Below, piece by piece: positions 1 through 7,527 of a stretch of 10,973 nucleotides of DNA. The DNA comes from Nitriliruptor sp040882055 (GTDB taxonomy: Bacteria > Actinomycetota > Nitriliruptoria > Nitriliruptorales > Nitriliruptoraceae). The stretch is from contig JBBECA010000094.1 of the NCBI GenBank assembly GCA_040882055.1, positions 1 through 10,973 of the forward strand, given 5' to 3'. How positions within the stretch are numbered: the first letter of the stretch is position 1; each line of letters begins with the position of its first letter. The translations under genes and the position numbers were made by a program. A model generated the notes under the pieces. The model ran no database searches and was not told the origin of the DNA. It worked only from the letters and a program-made list of their open reading frames with translations.

Positions 1-1142
1 CCCTCGCCGAGCACCTCGTCGGTGTGCTGACCGAGGGTGGGAGGCGGCTCAGCGTCCCGCCGACCCGACCGCGACCAGCGGACGGGCGCACCGGGCAGAT
101 CGAGGCCGCCGGCCGTCGGGTGCTCGACGTGGTCGACGAGGCCGAGGTGGGCGAGCTGGTCCCAGGCGTAGACCTGATCCATGGTGCGGATCCGGCCGGC
201 GGGGACGCCCGCCTCGTCGAACCGGGCCATCCAGGTCTCGACCGTCTCCCCGACGAGCGCGGCGTCGATGCGGTCGGCGAGCTGTCCACGGTTCGCGACC
301 CGGTCGGCGTTGGTGGCGTACGACGGCTCGTCGACCGCGATGCCGACCAGCGGCGCGAACCGCTGCCACAGTCCCTCGGAACCCACCGCGACGTTGACGT
401 ACCCGTCGGTGCAGCTGAACGCGCCGTAGGGGGCGATGGTCGGGTGGTGGTTGCCGCCCGGCGCGGGGACCTGACCACCGAGCGTCCACCGTGTGCCCTG
501 GAAGGTGTGCACGCCGATCGCCGCAGCCAGCAGCGAGGTCGTGACCCGCTGGCCCTTCCCGCTGCGTTCGCGTTCGTGCAGCGCCGCGGCCACGCCGTAC
601 GCGCCGAACATCCCCGAGAGGATGTCGGTGATGGGGACGCCGAACTTCGTGGGTTCGCCGCCGACCTGGCCGGTGATGCCCATCAGGCCCGCTTCGCCCT
701 GGATGATCTGGTCGAAGCCGGACCGGTGACCGTCGGGGCCGCCCTCCCCGAACCCGGTGATCGACAGCACCACGAGCCGGTCGTTGAGCTGCTCGAGCGT
801 CTCGGCACCGAGCCCGAGACGATCCATCACCCCCGGACGGAAGTTCTCGATCAGGACGTCCGCGTCCGCGATCAGCCCGCGCAAGCGGTCGAGGTCGTCG
901 GCGTCCTTGAGGTCGAGCACCACCGACCGCTTCGAGCGGTTCACCGACAGGAAGTAGGCCGACTCCGGCGCGTCCTCGGCGCCGACGAACGGTGGCCCCC
1001 ACCCGCGGGTGTCGTCCCCGCCGCCGGGTCGCTCGATCTTGAGCACCTCGGCGCCGGCGTCGGCCAGCATCAGCGAGGCGTACGGCCCCGACAGGGCGCG
1101 TGACAGATCGACCACCCGGATGCCCTGGAGCGGACCGTGCAC
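1..1142 (-). CDS. CaiB/BaiF family III CoA-transferase (3' end cut by window)
   Basis: Family III CoA-transferases move CoA between organic acids in the cytoplasm; the acid cannot be named here. Read on the minus strand, the protein starts VHGPLQGIRVVDLSRALSGP and continues with YASLMLADAGAEVLKIERPG, the usual N-terminal signature. NRSKRSVVLDLK, ADVLIENFRPGVMDRLGLG and a Gly-rich ITGFGEGGP segment follow. The Asp in PITDILSG (about residue 173) aligns with the Asp169 nucleophile of formyl-CoA transferase. A GKGQ motif follows, and the end reads PTLGQHTDEVLGE, typical of the last residues of the family. About 380 codons are visible, so little is missing. The GTG start at 1142 is well fixed: AGGTG lies 7 nt upstream and an in-frame TGA sits three codons before it. 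The gene is divergent from ilvC across 156 bp. Family is certain, substrate unknown. Confidence 0.93.
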   Translation of the reverse strand, partial: MHGPLQGIRVVDLSRALSGPYASLMLADAGAEVLKIERPGGGDDTRGWGPPFVGAEDAPESAYFLSVNRSKRSVVLDLKDADDLDRLRGLIADADVLIENFRPGVMDRLGLGAETLEQLNDRLVVLSITGFGEGGPDGHRSGFDQIIQGEAGLMGITGQVGGEPTKFGVPITDILSGMFGAYGVAAALHERERSGKGQRVTTSLLAAAIGVHTFQGTRWTLGGQVPAPGGNHHPTIAPYGAFSCTDGYVNVAVGSEGLWQRFAPLVGIAVDEPSYATNADRVANRGQLADRIDAALVGETVETWMARFDEAGVPAGRIRTMDQVYAWDQLAHLGLVDHVEHPTAGGLDLPGAPVRWSRSGRRDAEPPPTLGQHTDEVLGE

Positions 1143-1298
1143 GCGTCGTCACCTGGTCGGCGGTGTGAGGGCCGGCACCCTAGCCACCACCCTCGCCGGC
1201 TACCCCGGTTCGCGCGACGCCCACCGGGCTCCGTACGCTCCCGCCCGAGACCGTCCTCCGTCGAGGTCGGCGCCAGACGACGCGAACAGGACCCCGCG

Positions 1299-2306
1299 AT
1301 GGCCACCATCTACTACGACCAGGACGCCGACCTCTCCATCATCCAGGGCCGCAAGGTCGCGGTGCTCGGGTACGGCAGCCAGGGCCACGCGCACGCGCTG
1401 AACCTGCGGGACTCCGGCGTCGACGTCCGCGTCGGGCTGCGTCCGGGCTCGTCGTCGCGCGCCAAGGCCGAGGAGGCGGGGCTGCGGGTGCTCGACACCA
1501 ACGCCGCCGCCGCCGAGGCGGACGTCATCGTCGTCCTCGCTCCCGACACCGCCCAGAAGGGGATGTGGGAGGACGGGCTCGCCGAGACCGTCGAGCCCGG
1601 CCAGGCGCTGGTCTTCGGCCACGGCTTCAACGTCCACTTCGGGTGGATCGCCCCGCCCGAGGGCGTCGACGTCTTCCTCGTCGCCCCGAAGTCGCCGGGT
1701 CACATCGCGCGTCGCACCTACGAGCAGGGCCAGGGCGTGCCCGGTCTGGTCGCCGTCCACCAGGACGCGACCGGCAGCGCGCTCGAGCTCGGCAAGTCCT
1801 ACGCGGCGGCCCTCGGCCTGACCCGCGCCGGGGTGCTCGAGACCACCTTCAAGGAGGAGACCGAGACCGATCTGTTCGGTGAGCAGGCCGTGCTGTGCGG
1901 CGGCGTCAGCCACATGGTGCAGGCCGGGTTCGAGACCCTCGTCGACGCGGGCTACCAGCCCGAGGCGGCCTACTTCGAGACCCTCCACGAGCTCAAGCTC
2001 ATCGTCGACATGATGTACGAGGGCGGCATCTCCTGGATGCGCCACTCGGTCTCCGACACCGCCGAGTACGGCGACTACGTCACCGGCCCGCGGGTCATCA
2101 ACGACGAGTCGCGCGCGGCGATGAAGCAGGTCCTGACCGAGATCCAGGACGGCACCTTCGCCCGCAACCTCGCCGAGGAGTTCGAGGGCGGGGCCAAGAC
2201 CTTCGCCGAGAAGCGCAAGGCCGGCCGCGAGCACCAGATCGAGACCGTGGGCAAGCAGCTGCGCGGGATGATCCCGTTCATCACCACCCCCACCGAGATC
2301 GACTGA
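1299..2306 (+). CDS. ilvC: Ketol-acid reductoisomerase, class I (IlvC)
   Basis: Second common step of valine and isoleucine synthesis (also leading to leucine): Mg2+-dependent alkyl migration and NADPH reduction of acetolactate or acetohydroxybutyrate. The protein has 335 aa, the normal class I length. The N-terminal Rossmann domain shows GYGSQGHAHALNLRDSG (GxGxxG from Gly24). Arg48 and Ser51-53 in the following loop fit NADPH use (inference). The C-terminal knotted helical domain carries the expected metal and substrate residues: Lys131 in PKSPGH, Asp191 and Glu195 in DLFGEQ, Glu227 and Glu231, and Ser252 in SVSDTAEYGD; His108 is also present. The ATG at 1299 is chosen because MATIYYDQDADLSIIQGRKV is the usual start and a weak AGG (1288-1290) lies 8 nt upstream; the frame is open further upstream but looks non-coding. 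No ilvB or ilvN is adjacent, although ilvBNC clustering is common. No leader peptide or T-box was seen. Confidence 0.98.
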   Translation: MATIYYDQDADLSIIQGRKVAVLGYGSQGHAHALNLRDSGVDVRVGLRPGSSSRAKAEEAGLRVLDTNAAAAEADVIVVLAPDTAQKGMWEDGLAETVEPGQALVFGHGFNVHFGWIAPPEGVDVFLVAPKSPGHIARRTYEQGQGVPGLVAVHQDATGSALELGKSYAAALGLTRAGVLETTFKEETETDLFGEQAVLCGGVSHMVQAGFETLVDAGYQPEAAYFETLHELKLIVDMMYEGGISWMRHSVSDTAEYGDYVTGPRVINDESRAAMKQVLTEIQDGTFARNLAEEFEGGAKTFAEKRKAGREHQIETVGKQLRGMIPFITTPTEID

Positions 2307-2313
2307 GGCGAGG

Positions 2314-3111
2314 GTGGACCCGGCCTCGGCGCTGCTGGTGCTCCTGGCGGCGATCGCGGCCGGGGCGCTGAACGCCGTGGTCGGTGCGGGGACGATCATC
2401 ACCTTCCCGACCCTGCTGGCCGTCGGCATCCCGCCGGTGGTGGCCAACGTCTCCAACACCATCGGTCTGGTCCCCGGTGGACTGACGGCAGCGTTCGCCT
2501 TCCGGTCGACGCTGGTCGGCCGCGGCCCGTTGGTCCGGCGGCTGTTGATCGCGTCCTCGATCGGCGGCGTCACGGGCGGCGCGCTGCTCCTCGCGCTGCC
2601 CTCGGACACCTTCGAGTTGGTCGTACCGCCGCTGCTGCTCCTGTCGGGGCTGCTCGCGGCTCTCCAACCGCGCGTCGCCGCGGCCGTCGCGCGGCGCCGG
2701 GTCAGGGCGGCCACGGCCAAGGGCGCGCCACCGACGGCCACCGCTGCCGCGCCAGCCACCGGCGGCGCGCTGGTGTTCGCCGCCGTCGCCGCCACCGGGG
2801 TCTACGGTGGCTACTTCGGTGCCGCTCAGGGCGTGATCCTGCTGGCGATCCTCGGCGTGTTCGTCGGCGGCGACATGACCGAGGTCAACGGGATCAAGAA
2901 CGTCCTGGCCAGCGTGGCGAACATCGTGTCCGCCGGCCTGTTCATCGCCATCGCCGACGTGAACTGGGAGGTGGCCGCGATCGTCGCCGTCGGCTCGACC
3001 ATCGGCGGCGCGATCGGGGGGCGCTACGGCCGTCGGCTTCGTCCCGCCCCACTCCGCGTCCTGGTGGTCACCGTGGCCCTCGTCGCGGCAGCGTGGCAGC
3101 TGCTCCGCTGA
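2314..3111 (+). CDS. TauE/SafE (DUF81) family membrane transporter
   Basis: Probable inner-membrane exporter or carrier of small organic or sulfur-containing anions. Family members are linked to sulfite, sulfoacetate or other sulfonate-related export; the substrate here is unknown. The 265-aa protein is almost wholly hydrophobic with two homologous halves, the family hallmark. Half one (about 1-118) has NAVVGAGTIITFPTLL near residue 20 and a second helix pair with NVSNTIGLVPGGL. A basic and Ala/Pro-rich cytoplasmic linker (about 119-150) joins it to half two (151-265), with VYGGYFGAAQGVILLAIL and NGIKNVLASVANIVSAG. Seven to eight helices are likely. The GTG start directly follows a purine-rich GAGGCGAGG, and only 7 bp separate it from the ilvC stop, so cotranscription is likely. 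The link to branched-chain amino acid synthesis is not obvious. It is convergent with the cyclase gene, 12 bp away. Confidence 0.88.
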   Translation: MDPASALLVLLAAIAAGALNAVVGAGTIITFPTLLAVGIPPVVANVSNTIGLVPGGLTAAFAFRSTLVGRGPLVRRLLIASSIGGVTGGALLLALPSDTFELVVPPLLLLSGLLAALQPRVAAAVARRRVRAATAKGAPPTATAAAPATGGALVFAAVAATGVYGGYFGAAQGVILLAILGVFVGGDMTEVNGIKNVLASVANIVSAGLFIAIADVNWEVAAIVAVGSTIGGAIGGRYGRRLRPAPLRVLVVTVALVAAAWQLLR

Positions 3112-3123
3112 ACCCCGGCGACC

Positions 3124-4248
3124 TCACGCCTCCGGCGCCGGGACCAGCGTCCGGTCAGCGAGTTCCGCGTCGCTGACGACCCGATCACCGCCGCCGCTCT
3201 TGGCGGCGTAGAGCGCCCGGTCGGCTCGCAGCAGCAGCGAGTCGAGATCGTCACCCGGGTGCAGGGTCGCGACGCCGACCGAGGTGGTCACGGGGTGCGG
3301 GCCCGCCTCGAGCTCGAGCTCGGCGACCGCTGCCCGCCAGCGCTGTGCCACGCGCGCGGCCTCCTCCGCCGGCGTCTCGGGTGCCACGATCAGCAGCTCG
3401 TCCCCGCCCCACCGGCCGAGCACGTCGCTCCCCCGAAGGTCCGCAGCCAACGCCGCGACGACGGAGACGAGGGCGCGGTCCCCTGCGGCGTGCCCGTGCT
3501 GGTCGTTGCACTGCTTGAACCGGTCCAGGTCGAGCAGCGCGACCGAGAGGTGGCCGCCGTAGCGCGCCACCCGATCGATCTCCTCGGCCAGCTGCTGTTC
3601 GACGCCGCGGCGGTTCCGAGCGCCGGTGAGAGCGTCGGTGTGCGCGAGCTCGTCGAGCGTCCGGGCCCGGGTCCGCTCCTCGGAGAGCTGACCCTTGACC
3701 GACGCCAGGGCGTAGGTCAGCCCGCTGATGATCGCCAGCGTCAGGGACTGTCGGACGAGGGCCGCGCCGGCGGGGAGGTCCGCGCTCGCGGCGACGGCGA
3801 TCCGTGGGAGCAGGAGCGCGGTGAACGCCGCCCAGAGCACCATCGACCAGTCGCGGGCGCGCCCTTGCTCGAACGCCAGGTAGATGACCACGATGCAGGC
3901 CATCAGCGTCGGGCCCATCGTCTCGGCCGTCAGCTGCCGGAGCTGCCCGAGCGGGACGGGGTCGATCAGGGTGACGTAGGCGAGGCGCGTGAGCACCAGG
4001 GTGGGGACCGCGATGATGATCACACGCTCCGCCCGGGCCACCGCCAGACGTCGGGTCGTGAGCCCAGCCAGCGTCGACACCAGCACGACGAACATGAGCA
4101 GGTAGATCGGGGTCGCGAGCGGCTCGTCGCGACGCAACCACGCCAACCACGGCAGGAGCGGCGCGACCACCCCGAGCGCGAACTGATAGGTGCGCCGGCG
4201 CGTCTCGAGGCTCTGCGGCTCGGCGGCTCGCTCCACCCGGCCGTCCAC
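3124..4248 (-). CDS. Membrane-bound GGDEF diguanylate cyclase
   Basis: Predicted to make cyclic di-GMP from two GTP at the membrane. The 374-aa protein has a short charged N-terminus, then about six hydrophobic segments (roughly 22-38, 47-64, 76-94, 113-126, 134-150, 166-184) forming an unclassified membrane sensor. A short linker helix (about 186-203) leads into the C-terminal GGDEF domain. That domain shows DALTGARNRRG (205-215), LDLDRFKQCND (239-249), the active loop as GGDEL (281-285) and TTSVGVA (321-327). GGDEL is an accepted active variant. An RxxD inhibitory site (RGSD, 272-275) ends exactly five residues before GGDEL, so product feedback is expected. The GTG at 4248 has AGGAG upstream with good spacing; the frame runs open to 4434, but that extension is Arg-rich and non-membrane-like. 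It lies 212 bp downstream of the PucR gene on the same strand. Confidence 0.92.
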   Translation of the reverse strand: MDGRVERAAEPQSLETRRRTYQFALGVVAPLLPWLAWLRRDEPLATPIYLLMFVVLVSTLAGLTTRRLAVARAERVIIIAVPTLVLTRLAYVTLIDPVPLGQLRQLTAETMGPTLMACIVVIYLAFEQGRARDWSMVLWAAFTALLLPRIAVAASADLPAGAALVRQSLTLAIISGLTYALASVKGQLSEERTRARTLDELAHTDALTGARNRRGVEQQLAEEIDRVARYGGHLSVALLDLDRFKQCNDQHGHAAGDRALVSVVAALAADLRGSDVLGRWGGDELLIVAPETPAEEAARVAQRWRAAVAELELEAGPHPVTTSVGVATLHPGDDLDSLLLRADRALYAAKSGGGDRVVSDAELADRTLVPAPEA

Positions 4249-4460
4249 CTCGTCACTCCTCGCGCGGGCTCCCGTGGCCGCCGGACCGTGCCGGACCGGT
4301 GACCTCACGGCACAGCGGTCCGGCACAGCGGTTCGGCACAGCGTCCCGGCCAGGCTACGCCCGGACCGCTCGGACCGTCCGGCTTCCTCCAGGCGCGCTG
4401 CCCCACGCACGCCTCCGAGCGGCAGGACGCGCACCCGGACCGGCCGGCCGACGACCCCGG
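4249..4460 (-). promoter_or_regulatory. Repeat-rich upstream region of the diguanylate cyclase gene
   Basis: This 212-bp gap separates the PucR stop from the cyclase start, both on the minus strand. It holds three tandem 13-bp units (4308-4346). It also holds five copies of the heptamer CGGACCG: direct at 4282, 4292, 4362 and 4371, and inverted at 4316. A TAGCCT hexamer on the minus strand (4357-4352) could serve as a -10 element, but no convincing -35 was seen. No intrinsic terminator with a T-run follows the PucR stop. The region probably contains the cyclase promoter; its regulator is unknown. Confidence 0.4.
4308..4346. repeat. Three tandem 13-bp direct repeats
   Basis: The core CGGCACAGCG begins at 4308, 4321 and 4334, an exact 13-bp period. 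The first two units end GTC and GTT, and the third diverges after the core. The array lies 60 to 98 bp upstream of the cyclase GTG start (minus strand). The spacing is a little more than one helical turn, so it could be a stacked protein-binding array or simple slippage. No coding sequence covers it. Confidence 0.8.
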
Positions 4461-6113
4461 TCAGGGGGTGACGAGACCGTCGCGCATGTCGAGCACCAAC
4501 AACGCCAGCTGGACGTCGAGCCGGATGCGGGCGTCGGTGGTGAACGGTCCCACCATGGTCTCGAGCTTCTCGATCCGGTAGCGCAGGGTGTTGTAGTGGA
4601 AGTGCAGCTGCCGGGCCGCCTCGGCGACGTTCCCGCCGCAGTCCAGCAACGCCTGCATGGTGCGCCGCAGGTCCGCCGCACCGTCGGTGTCCGCTGCCAG
4701 GTCGCCGAGGACCTCGTCGGCGAACGCCCGGAGCTCGGTCTGGTCCTCGACCAACGACAGCACGCGGTACGCGCCGAGATCGTCGAAGTGCGCGAGGGCC
4801 CCCGGGCCGTGGATCCGGCGGCCGATGAGCAGCGCACGCGAGGCCTGGTCGTACGCCGCCGCGACGTCGATGACATCGGTCACGGGCCGGGACAACCCCG
4901 CCGAGAGGGTGCCCCCGGCGGCGCGCGTGGCCTGGTCGAGCAGGCGCCGGACGAACGCACGTGCCTCACCCCGTCCGTCCTCGCCCTCGAACGCGGCCGT
5001 GACGATGACGACCTCGTGGCTGAACCGCGCGACGGCGGCGGACGGGTCGCGGTCGACGATGGCGGGCCGGATCATCGACACGAGCGGCGCACGACGCGTG
5101 ACCTCGTCGGGGACCACGGGCTCCCCCGGACGGTCGAGCCGGACCACGATCACCACCACGCGGCGGTCGAGATCCCAGCCGAAGCCGGCCGCGCGCCGCA
5201 GCACGTCGTCGCGATCCTCGACCCGGCGCAGCAGGTCGTGCATCAGGTCCGAGCGGTACTTGTCCTCGACCGCCTGGACCTCGGCCTTCTTGGTGAGCTC
5301 GAGGGCGGCCACCGTCGCCGCGTTCTCGAGCGCCACGAGGTCGAGCGGTGGCGGCTCACCGTCCCGCAGGCCGATCACGTAGCCGTGTTCGCGGGCACCC
5401 GCGGAGATGACGACGCCGGTGCAGCCGAGCTGGTGGCCGCGCTCGTCACCCACCTGGGCACGTCGCGCGCCGAGGTCGACCACGAACCGCTCGGGCAGCA
5501 CGTCGACGTCGAGGTCGAGCTCGTCGAGGCGAGCGGCCGCGAGCACCACGCCGTCGACGTCGACGATCGCGGCGGGGCCGTCGAGCAGGTCGGCGAGGTC
5601 GCGTGCGATCTCGGGCAGGCCGAGCCCGCCGAGGACCAGCTGCAGGAACGCGCGGTGGATCCGCTCCGAGCGGGCCAGCTGTCTCGCCTGGCGGTTCAGG
5701 AGGGTGGTCAGCACCTCGTTGAGGATCTCGTCGAAGCTGACGCCGTCGGGCAGCTGCACGATCGGGAACCCGCGCCGGTCCGCGACGGCCAGCATGTCGG
5801 CGGGCACCTCGTCGAGGTAGCGGCCGAGCTTGATCCCGAGGCCGGCCAGGCCCGCGTCGTCGAGGTCCTCCACGAGCGACGGGAGGGTGTCGGGTCGTCC
5901 CCGCAGGGGGTAGGCGGTGGTCAGCAGGAACTCGTCCGGCTTCACCCACGGCCCGATGTCGGGCACCTCCATGATGTTCAGCCGCGTGACCGTCCGGGCG
6001 AGCCCGTCGCTGCCCGCGAGCACGCGGCACCCGGTCAGCGCCGGGGTGGCGAGGACCTCACCGAGGGTCTGCGCGCCGTGGAACGCCGAGGCAGGGACGG
6101 GCGGAGTGGGCAC
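4461..6113 (-). CDS. PucR-family transcriptional regulator
   Basis: DNA-binding regulator of the family named after PucR, which controls purine catabolism in Bacillus; relatives control pyrimidine and other nitrogen-source pathways. From GTG 6113 it has 550 aa, close to the usual 500 to 560. The PucR N-terminal domain starts at TLGEVLATPALTG (about residue 16) and includes RLNIMEVPDIGPWVKPDEFL. A middle GGDEF-like (CdaR-type) domain is present but lacks a catalytic GGDEF loop. The C-terminal HTH_30 domain (about 480-545) is clear: NVAEAARQLHFHYNTLRYRI followed by EKLE. GTG 6113 is preferred because GGGAG lies 10 nt upstream and the family domain begins soon after. GTG 6158 (565 aa) is the alternative. 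The longer frame to 6440 overlaps the divergent amidohydrolase and is rejected. The divergent position makes that gene its likely target. Confidence 0.92.
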   Translation of the reverse strand: MPTPPVPASAFHGAQTLGEVLATPALTGCRVLAGSDGLARTVTRLNIMEVPDIGPWVKPDEFLLTTAYPLRGRPDTLPSLVEDLDDAGLAGLGIKLGRYLDEVPADMLAVADRRGFPIVQLPDGVSFDEILNEVLTTLLNRQARQLARSERIHRAFLQLVLGGLGLPEIARDLADLLDGPAAIVDVDGVVLAAARLDELDLDVDVLPERFVVDLGARRAQVGDERGHQLGCTGVVISAGAREHGYVIGLRDGEPPPLDLVALENAATVAALELTKKAEVQAVEDKYRSDLMHDLLRRVEDRDDVLRRAAGFGWDLDRRVVVIVVRLDRPGEPVVPDEVTRRAPLVSMIRPAIVDRDPSAAVARFSHEVVIVTAAFEGEDGRGEARAFVRRLLDQATRAAGGTLSAGLSRPVTDVIDVAAAYDQASRALLIGRRIHGPGALAHFDDLGAYRVLSLVEDQTELRAFADEVLGDLAADTDGAADLRRTMQALLDCGGNVAEAARQLHFHYNTLRYRIEKLETMVGPFTTDARIRLDVQLALLVLDMRDGLVTP

Positions 6114-6162
6114 GGGCGGTCGGCTCCCGACGGTGCAGCGCGACCCGGCGGGGGTCACACTT

Positions 6163-6194
6163 CGGCAGGTGACGCTACCGCGCACCGCCTGCCG
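6163..6194. promoter_or_regulatory. Inverted repeat between pucR-like and amidohydrolase genes, candidate operator
   Basis: CGGCAGG (6163-6169) and its perfect reverse complement CCTGCCG (6188-6194) are separated by 18 bp in the divergent intergenic region. A minus-strand TAGCGT hexamer (6177-6172) that could be the -10 of the regulator gene lies between the arms. This is a plausible autoregulatory operator. The PucR binding motif in this lineage is not known to me, so the assignment is inference. Confidence 0.35.
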
Positions 6195-6210
6195 TCGTAC
6201 AAAGTTCACA

Positions 6211-6239
6211 TGGAGAGGTCCGGGAGCGCGGGCTAGCGT
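6211..6239 (+). promoter_or_regulatory. Candidate promoter of the amidohydrolase gene
   Basis: TGGAGA (6211-6216) and TAGCGT (6234-6239) are 17 bp apart and match TTGACA at 4 of 6 and the actinobacterial TAnnnT -10 pattern. Transcription would start near 6246, leaving a leader of about 55 nt with a strong GAGGAG ribosome binding site (6287-6292). This is a weak call made by eye. Confidence 0.28.
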
Positions 6240-6300
6240 CCCCGCGGATACCCGTGTCGGCCGTCCGTCGACACGACCCGCGCGATGAGGAGCCACGTCG

Positions 6301-7407
6301 ATGCCGTTCGAGGTCCGCAAGATCGAGTTCAAGAGCGTCAACGACGCCTCGGGGCTCGCCCAGCTGATCGACGACGGCGTCTTCGCAGCCGACGACGTGG
6401 TCGCCGTCATCGGCAAGACCGAGGGCAACGGCGGCGTCAACGACTACACCCGCATCCTCGCCGACCAGGCCTACCGCGGCGTGCTCGTCGACCGGGGCTC
6501 GCGCAGCGCCGACGAGGTCAAGCAGATCCCGATGGCGTGGTCCGGGGGCTGCGACGGTGTCATCACCCCGCACGCGGTGGTCTTCGCCCGCGTCCCCGAC
6601 GAGCAGGGCGTCGAGACCGACGAGCCGAGGCTGTCGGTCGGGTTCGCGATGTCCGACGTGCTCCTGCCCGAGGACATCGGCCGCCCGGCGATGGTCGAGA
6701 AGGTCGGCGCGGGCGTGAAGCGCGCCATGGCCGAGGCCGGGATCACCGACGTCGCCGACGTGCACTACGTGCAGACCAAGACCCCGCTGCTGGTCCAGGA
6801 GACCATCGCCGACGCCCACCGCCGCGGCGAGACCGTCTTCACCGAGGACACCCTCTACTCGATGGACGTCTCCAACGGCACCACCGGACTCGGTGTCGCC
6901 TACGGCCTCGGGGAGATCAGCGAGGTGCCGGACGCCGACCAGATCTGCAAGGACACCTCGCTGTACTCGGCGGTGGCTTCGTGCTCCTCGGGTGTCGAGC
7001 TCGACCGCGCCCAGATCGTCGTGGTCGGCAACGCCGCGGGCGCGCGGTCCAGGTACCGGGTCGGGCACAGCGTGATGGAGGACGCGATCGACCAGGACGG
7101 GATCTGGAACGCGATCCGCAGCGCCGGCCTCGACCTGCCCGAGCGCCCGCACCACAGCGACCTCGGCGACAAGCTCGTCGGGGTGTTCCTCAAGTGCGAG
7201 GCCGACGCGTCCGGGCAGCTCCGCGGTCGTCGCCAGCTGATGCTCGACGACTCCGACGTCCACCACCACCGCCAGATCAAGGGCGCGGTCGGCGGCGTCA
7301 CCGCAGCGACCGTCGGCGACTCCGCCGTGTTCGTCTCGGTCGGCGCGCTGCACCAGGGCCCACAGGGTGGCGGTCCGGTGGCCGCGATCGTCCGTATCGA
7401 CGACTGA
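6301..7407 (+). CDS. Ring-opening amidohydrolase (cyanuric acid hydrolase/barbiturase family)
   Basis: Hydrolyses a ring amide of a cyclic ureide: cyanuric acid (AtzD/TrzD, leading to biuret) or barbiturate (barbiturase, giving ureidomalonate). At 368 aa it is the family length. The fold has three pseudo-repeats that each supply Lys and Ser to a threefold active site. Visible candidates are Lys39 (VIGKTEGNGG), Ser81 (AWSGGCDGVITPH), Lys160 (YVQTKTPLL), Ser229/Ser230 (ASCSSGVEL), Lys327 (HHHRQIKGAVGG) and Ser346 (FVSVGAL). Arg51 and Arg324 lie in positions expected to hold the substrate. The C-terminus has the Gly-rich HQGPQGGGP segment. The ATG at 6301 has GAGGAG 8 nt upstream. PucR control and a downstream pyrimidine-type ABC importer lean toward barbiturate-like substrates, but cyanurate is equally compatible, so no gene symbol is given. 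Confidence 0.93.
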   Translation: MPFEVRKIEFKSVNDASGLAQLIDDGVFAADDVVAVIGKTEGNGGVNDYTRILADQAYRGVLVDRGSRSADEVKQIPMAWSGGCDGVITPHAVVFARVPDEQGVETDEPRLSVGFAMSDVLLPEDIGRPAMVEKVGAGVKRAMAEAGITDVADVHYVQTKTPLLVQETIADAHRRGETVFTEDTLYSMDVSNGTTGLGVAYGLGEISEVPDADQICKDTSLYSAVASCSSGVELDRAQIVVVGNAAGARSRYRVGHSVMEDAIDQDGIWNAIRSAGLDLPERPHHSDLGDKLVGVFLKCEADASGQLRGRRQLMLDDSDVHHHRQIKGAVGGVTAATVGDSAVFVSVGALHQGPQGGGPVAAIVRIDD

Positions 7408-7415
7408 TCGCCGGT

Positions 7416-7461
7416 CCGGCCGCAGCGGCGCCTCCAGCCCGGCCGCAGCGGCGCCTCCAGC
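7416..7461. repeat. Perfect 23-bp tandem duplication
   Basis: Two identical 23-bp units (7416-7438 and 7439-7461), each starting CCGGCCGCAGCGG and ending CCTCCAGC, lie head to tail with no mismatch. A 4-bp start of a third unit (CCGG) follows. The array begins 9 bp after the amidohydrolase stop codon. An exact copy implies recent slippage duplication or selection for a doubled site. Confidence 0.92.
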
Positions 7462-7492
7462 CCGGATCCCTCGGACCTCCGGGCAGAAGTGC

Positions 7493-7524
7493 CAAGGGCT
7501 GTCGAGCTCGGTCGGCAACCCTTG
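7493..7524 (+). terminator. Weak inverted repeat, possible terminator
   Basis: CAAGGG (7493-7498) pairs with CCCTTG (7519-7524) around a 20-nt loop that contains GAGCTC, and the sequence TCGTTGTG follows. The 6-bp stem and the lack of a real T-run make it poor as an intrinsic terminator. It is placed between the amidohydrolase stop and the candidate transporter promoter, where a terminator would be expected. Confidence 0.25.
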
Positions 7525-7527
7525 TCG

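Noticed and set aside
480..560. Possible loss of the catalytic Asp in the CoA-transferase (SLLAAA after GKGQ)
   Set aside because: Many relatives have Asp in that place, but the nucleophile is the earlier Asp, which is present in PITDILSG (about residue 173).
24..1103. Long plus-strand open frame across the CoA-transferase gene
   Set aside because: It is the reverse-strand shadow of a clear family III CoA-transferase. The translated product is Asp/Val/Arg-rich with no recognisable motif.
1137..1298. N-terminal extension of ilvC
   Set aside because: The frame is open, but the translation is Arg/Pro-rich and class I KARI proteins start at the MATIYYDQD segment.
1143..1298. Promoters, T-box or leader peptide attenuator between the CoA-transferase and ilvC
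   Set aside because: Only weak TAnnnT hexamers on either strand without matching -35 boxes. No run of branched-chain codons and no T-box sequence.
4299..6236. 645-codon plus-strand open frame opposite the PucR gene
   Set aside because: Very long, but it mirrors the GC-rich codons of the regulator and has low-complexity composition. The minus strand carries a full PucR domain order.
6175..7518. 447-codon minus-strand open frame opposite the amidohydrolase
   Set aside because: Shadow of a complete ring-opening amidohydrolase; no domain signature and no ribosome site.
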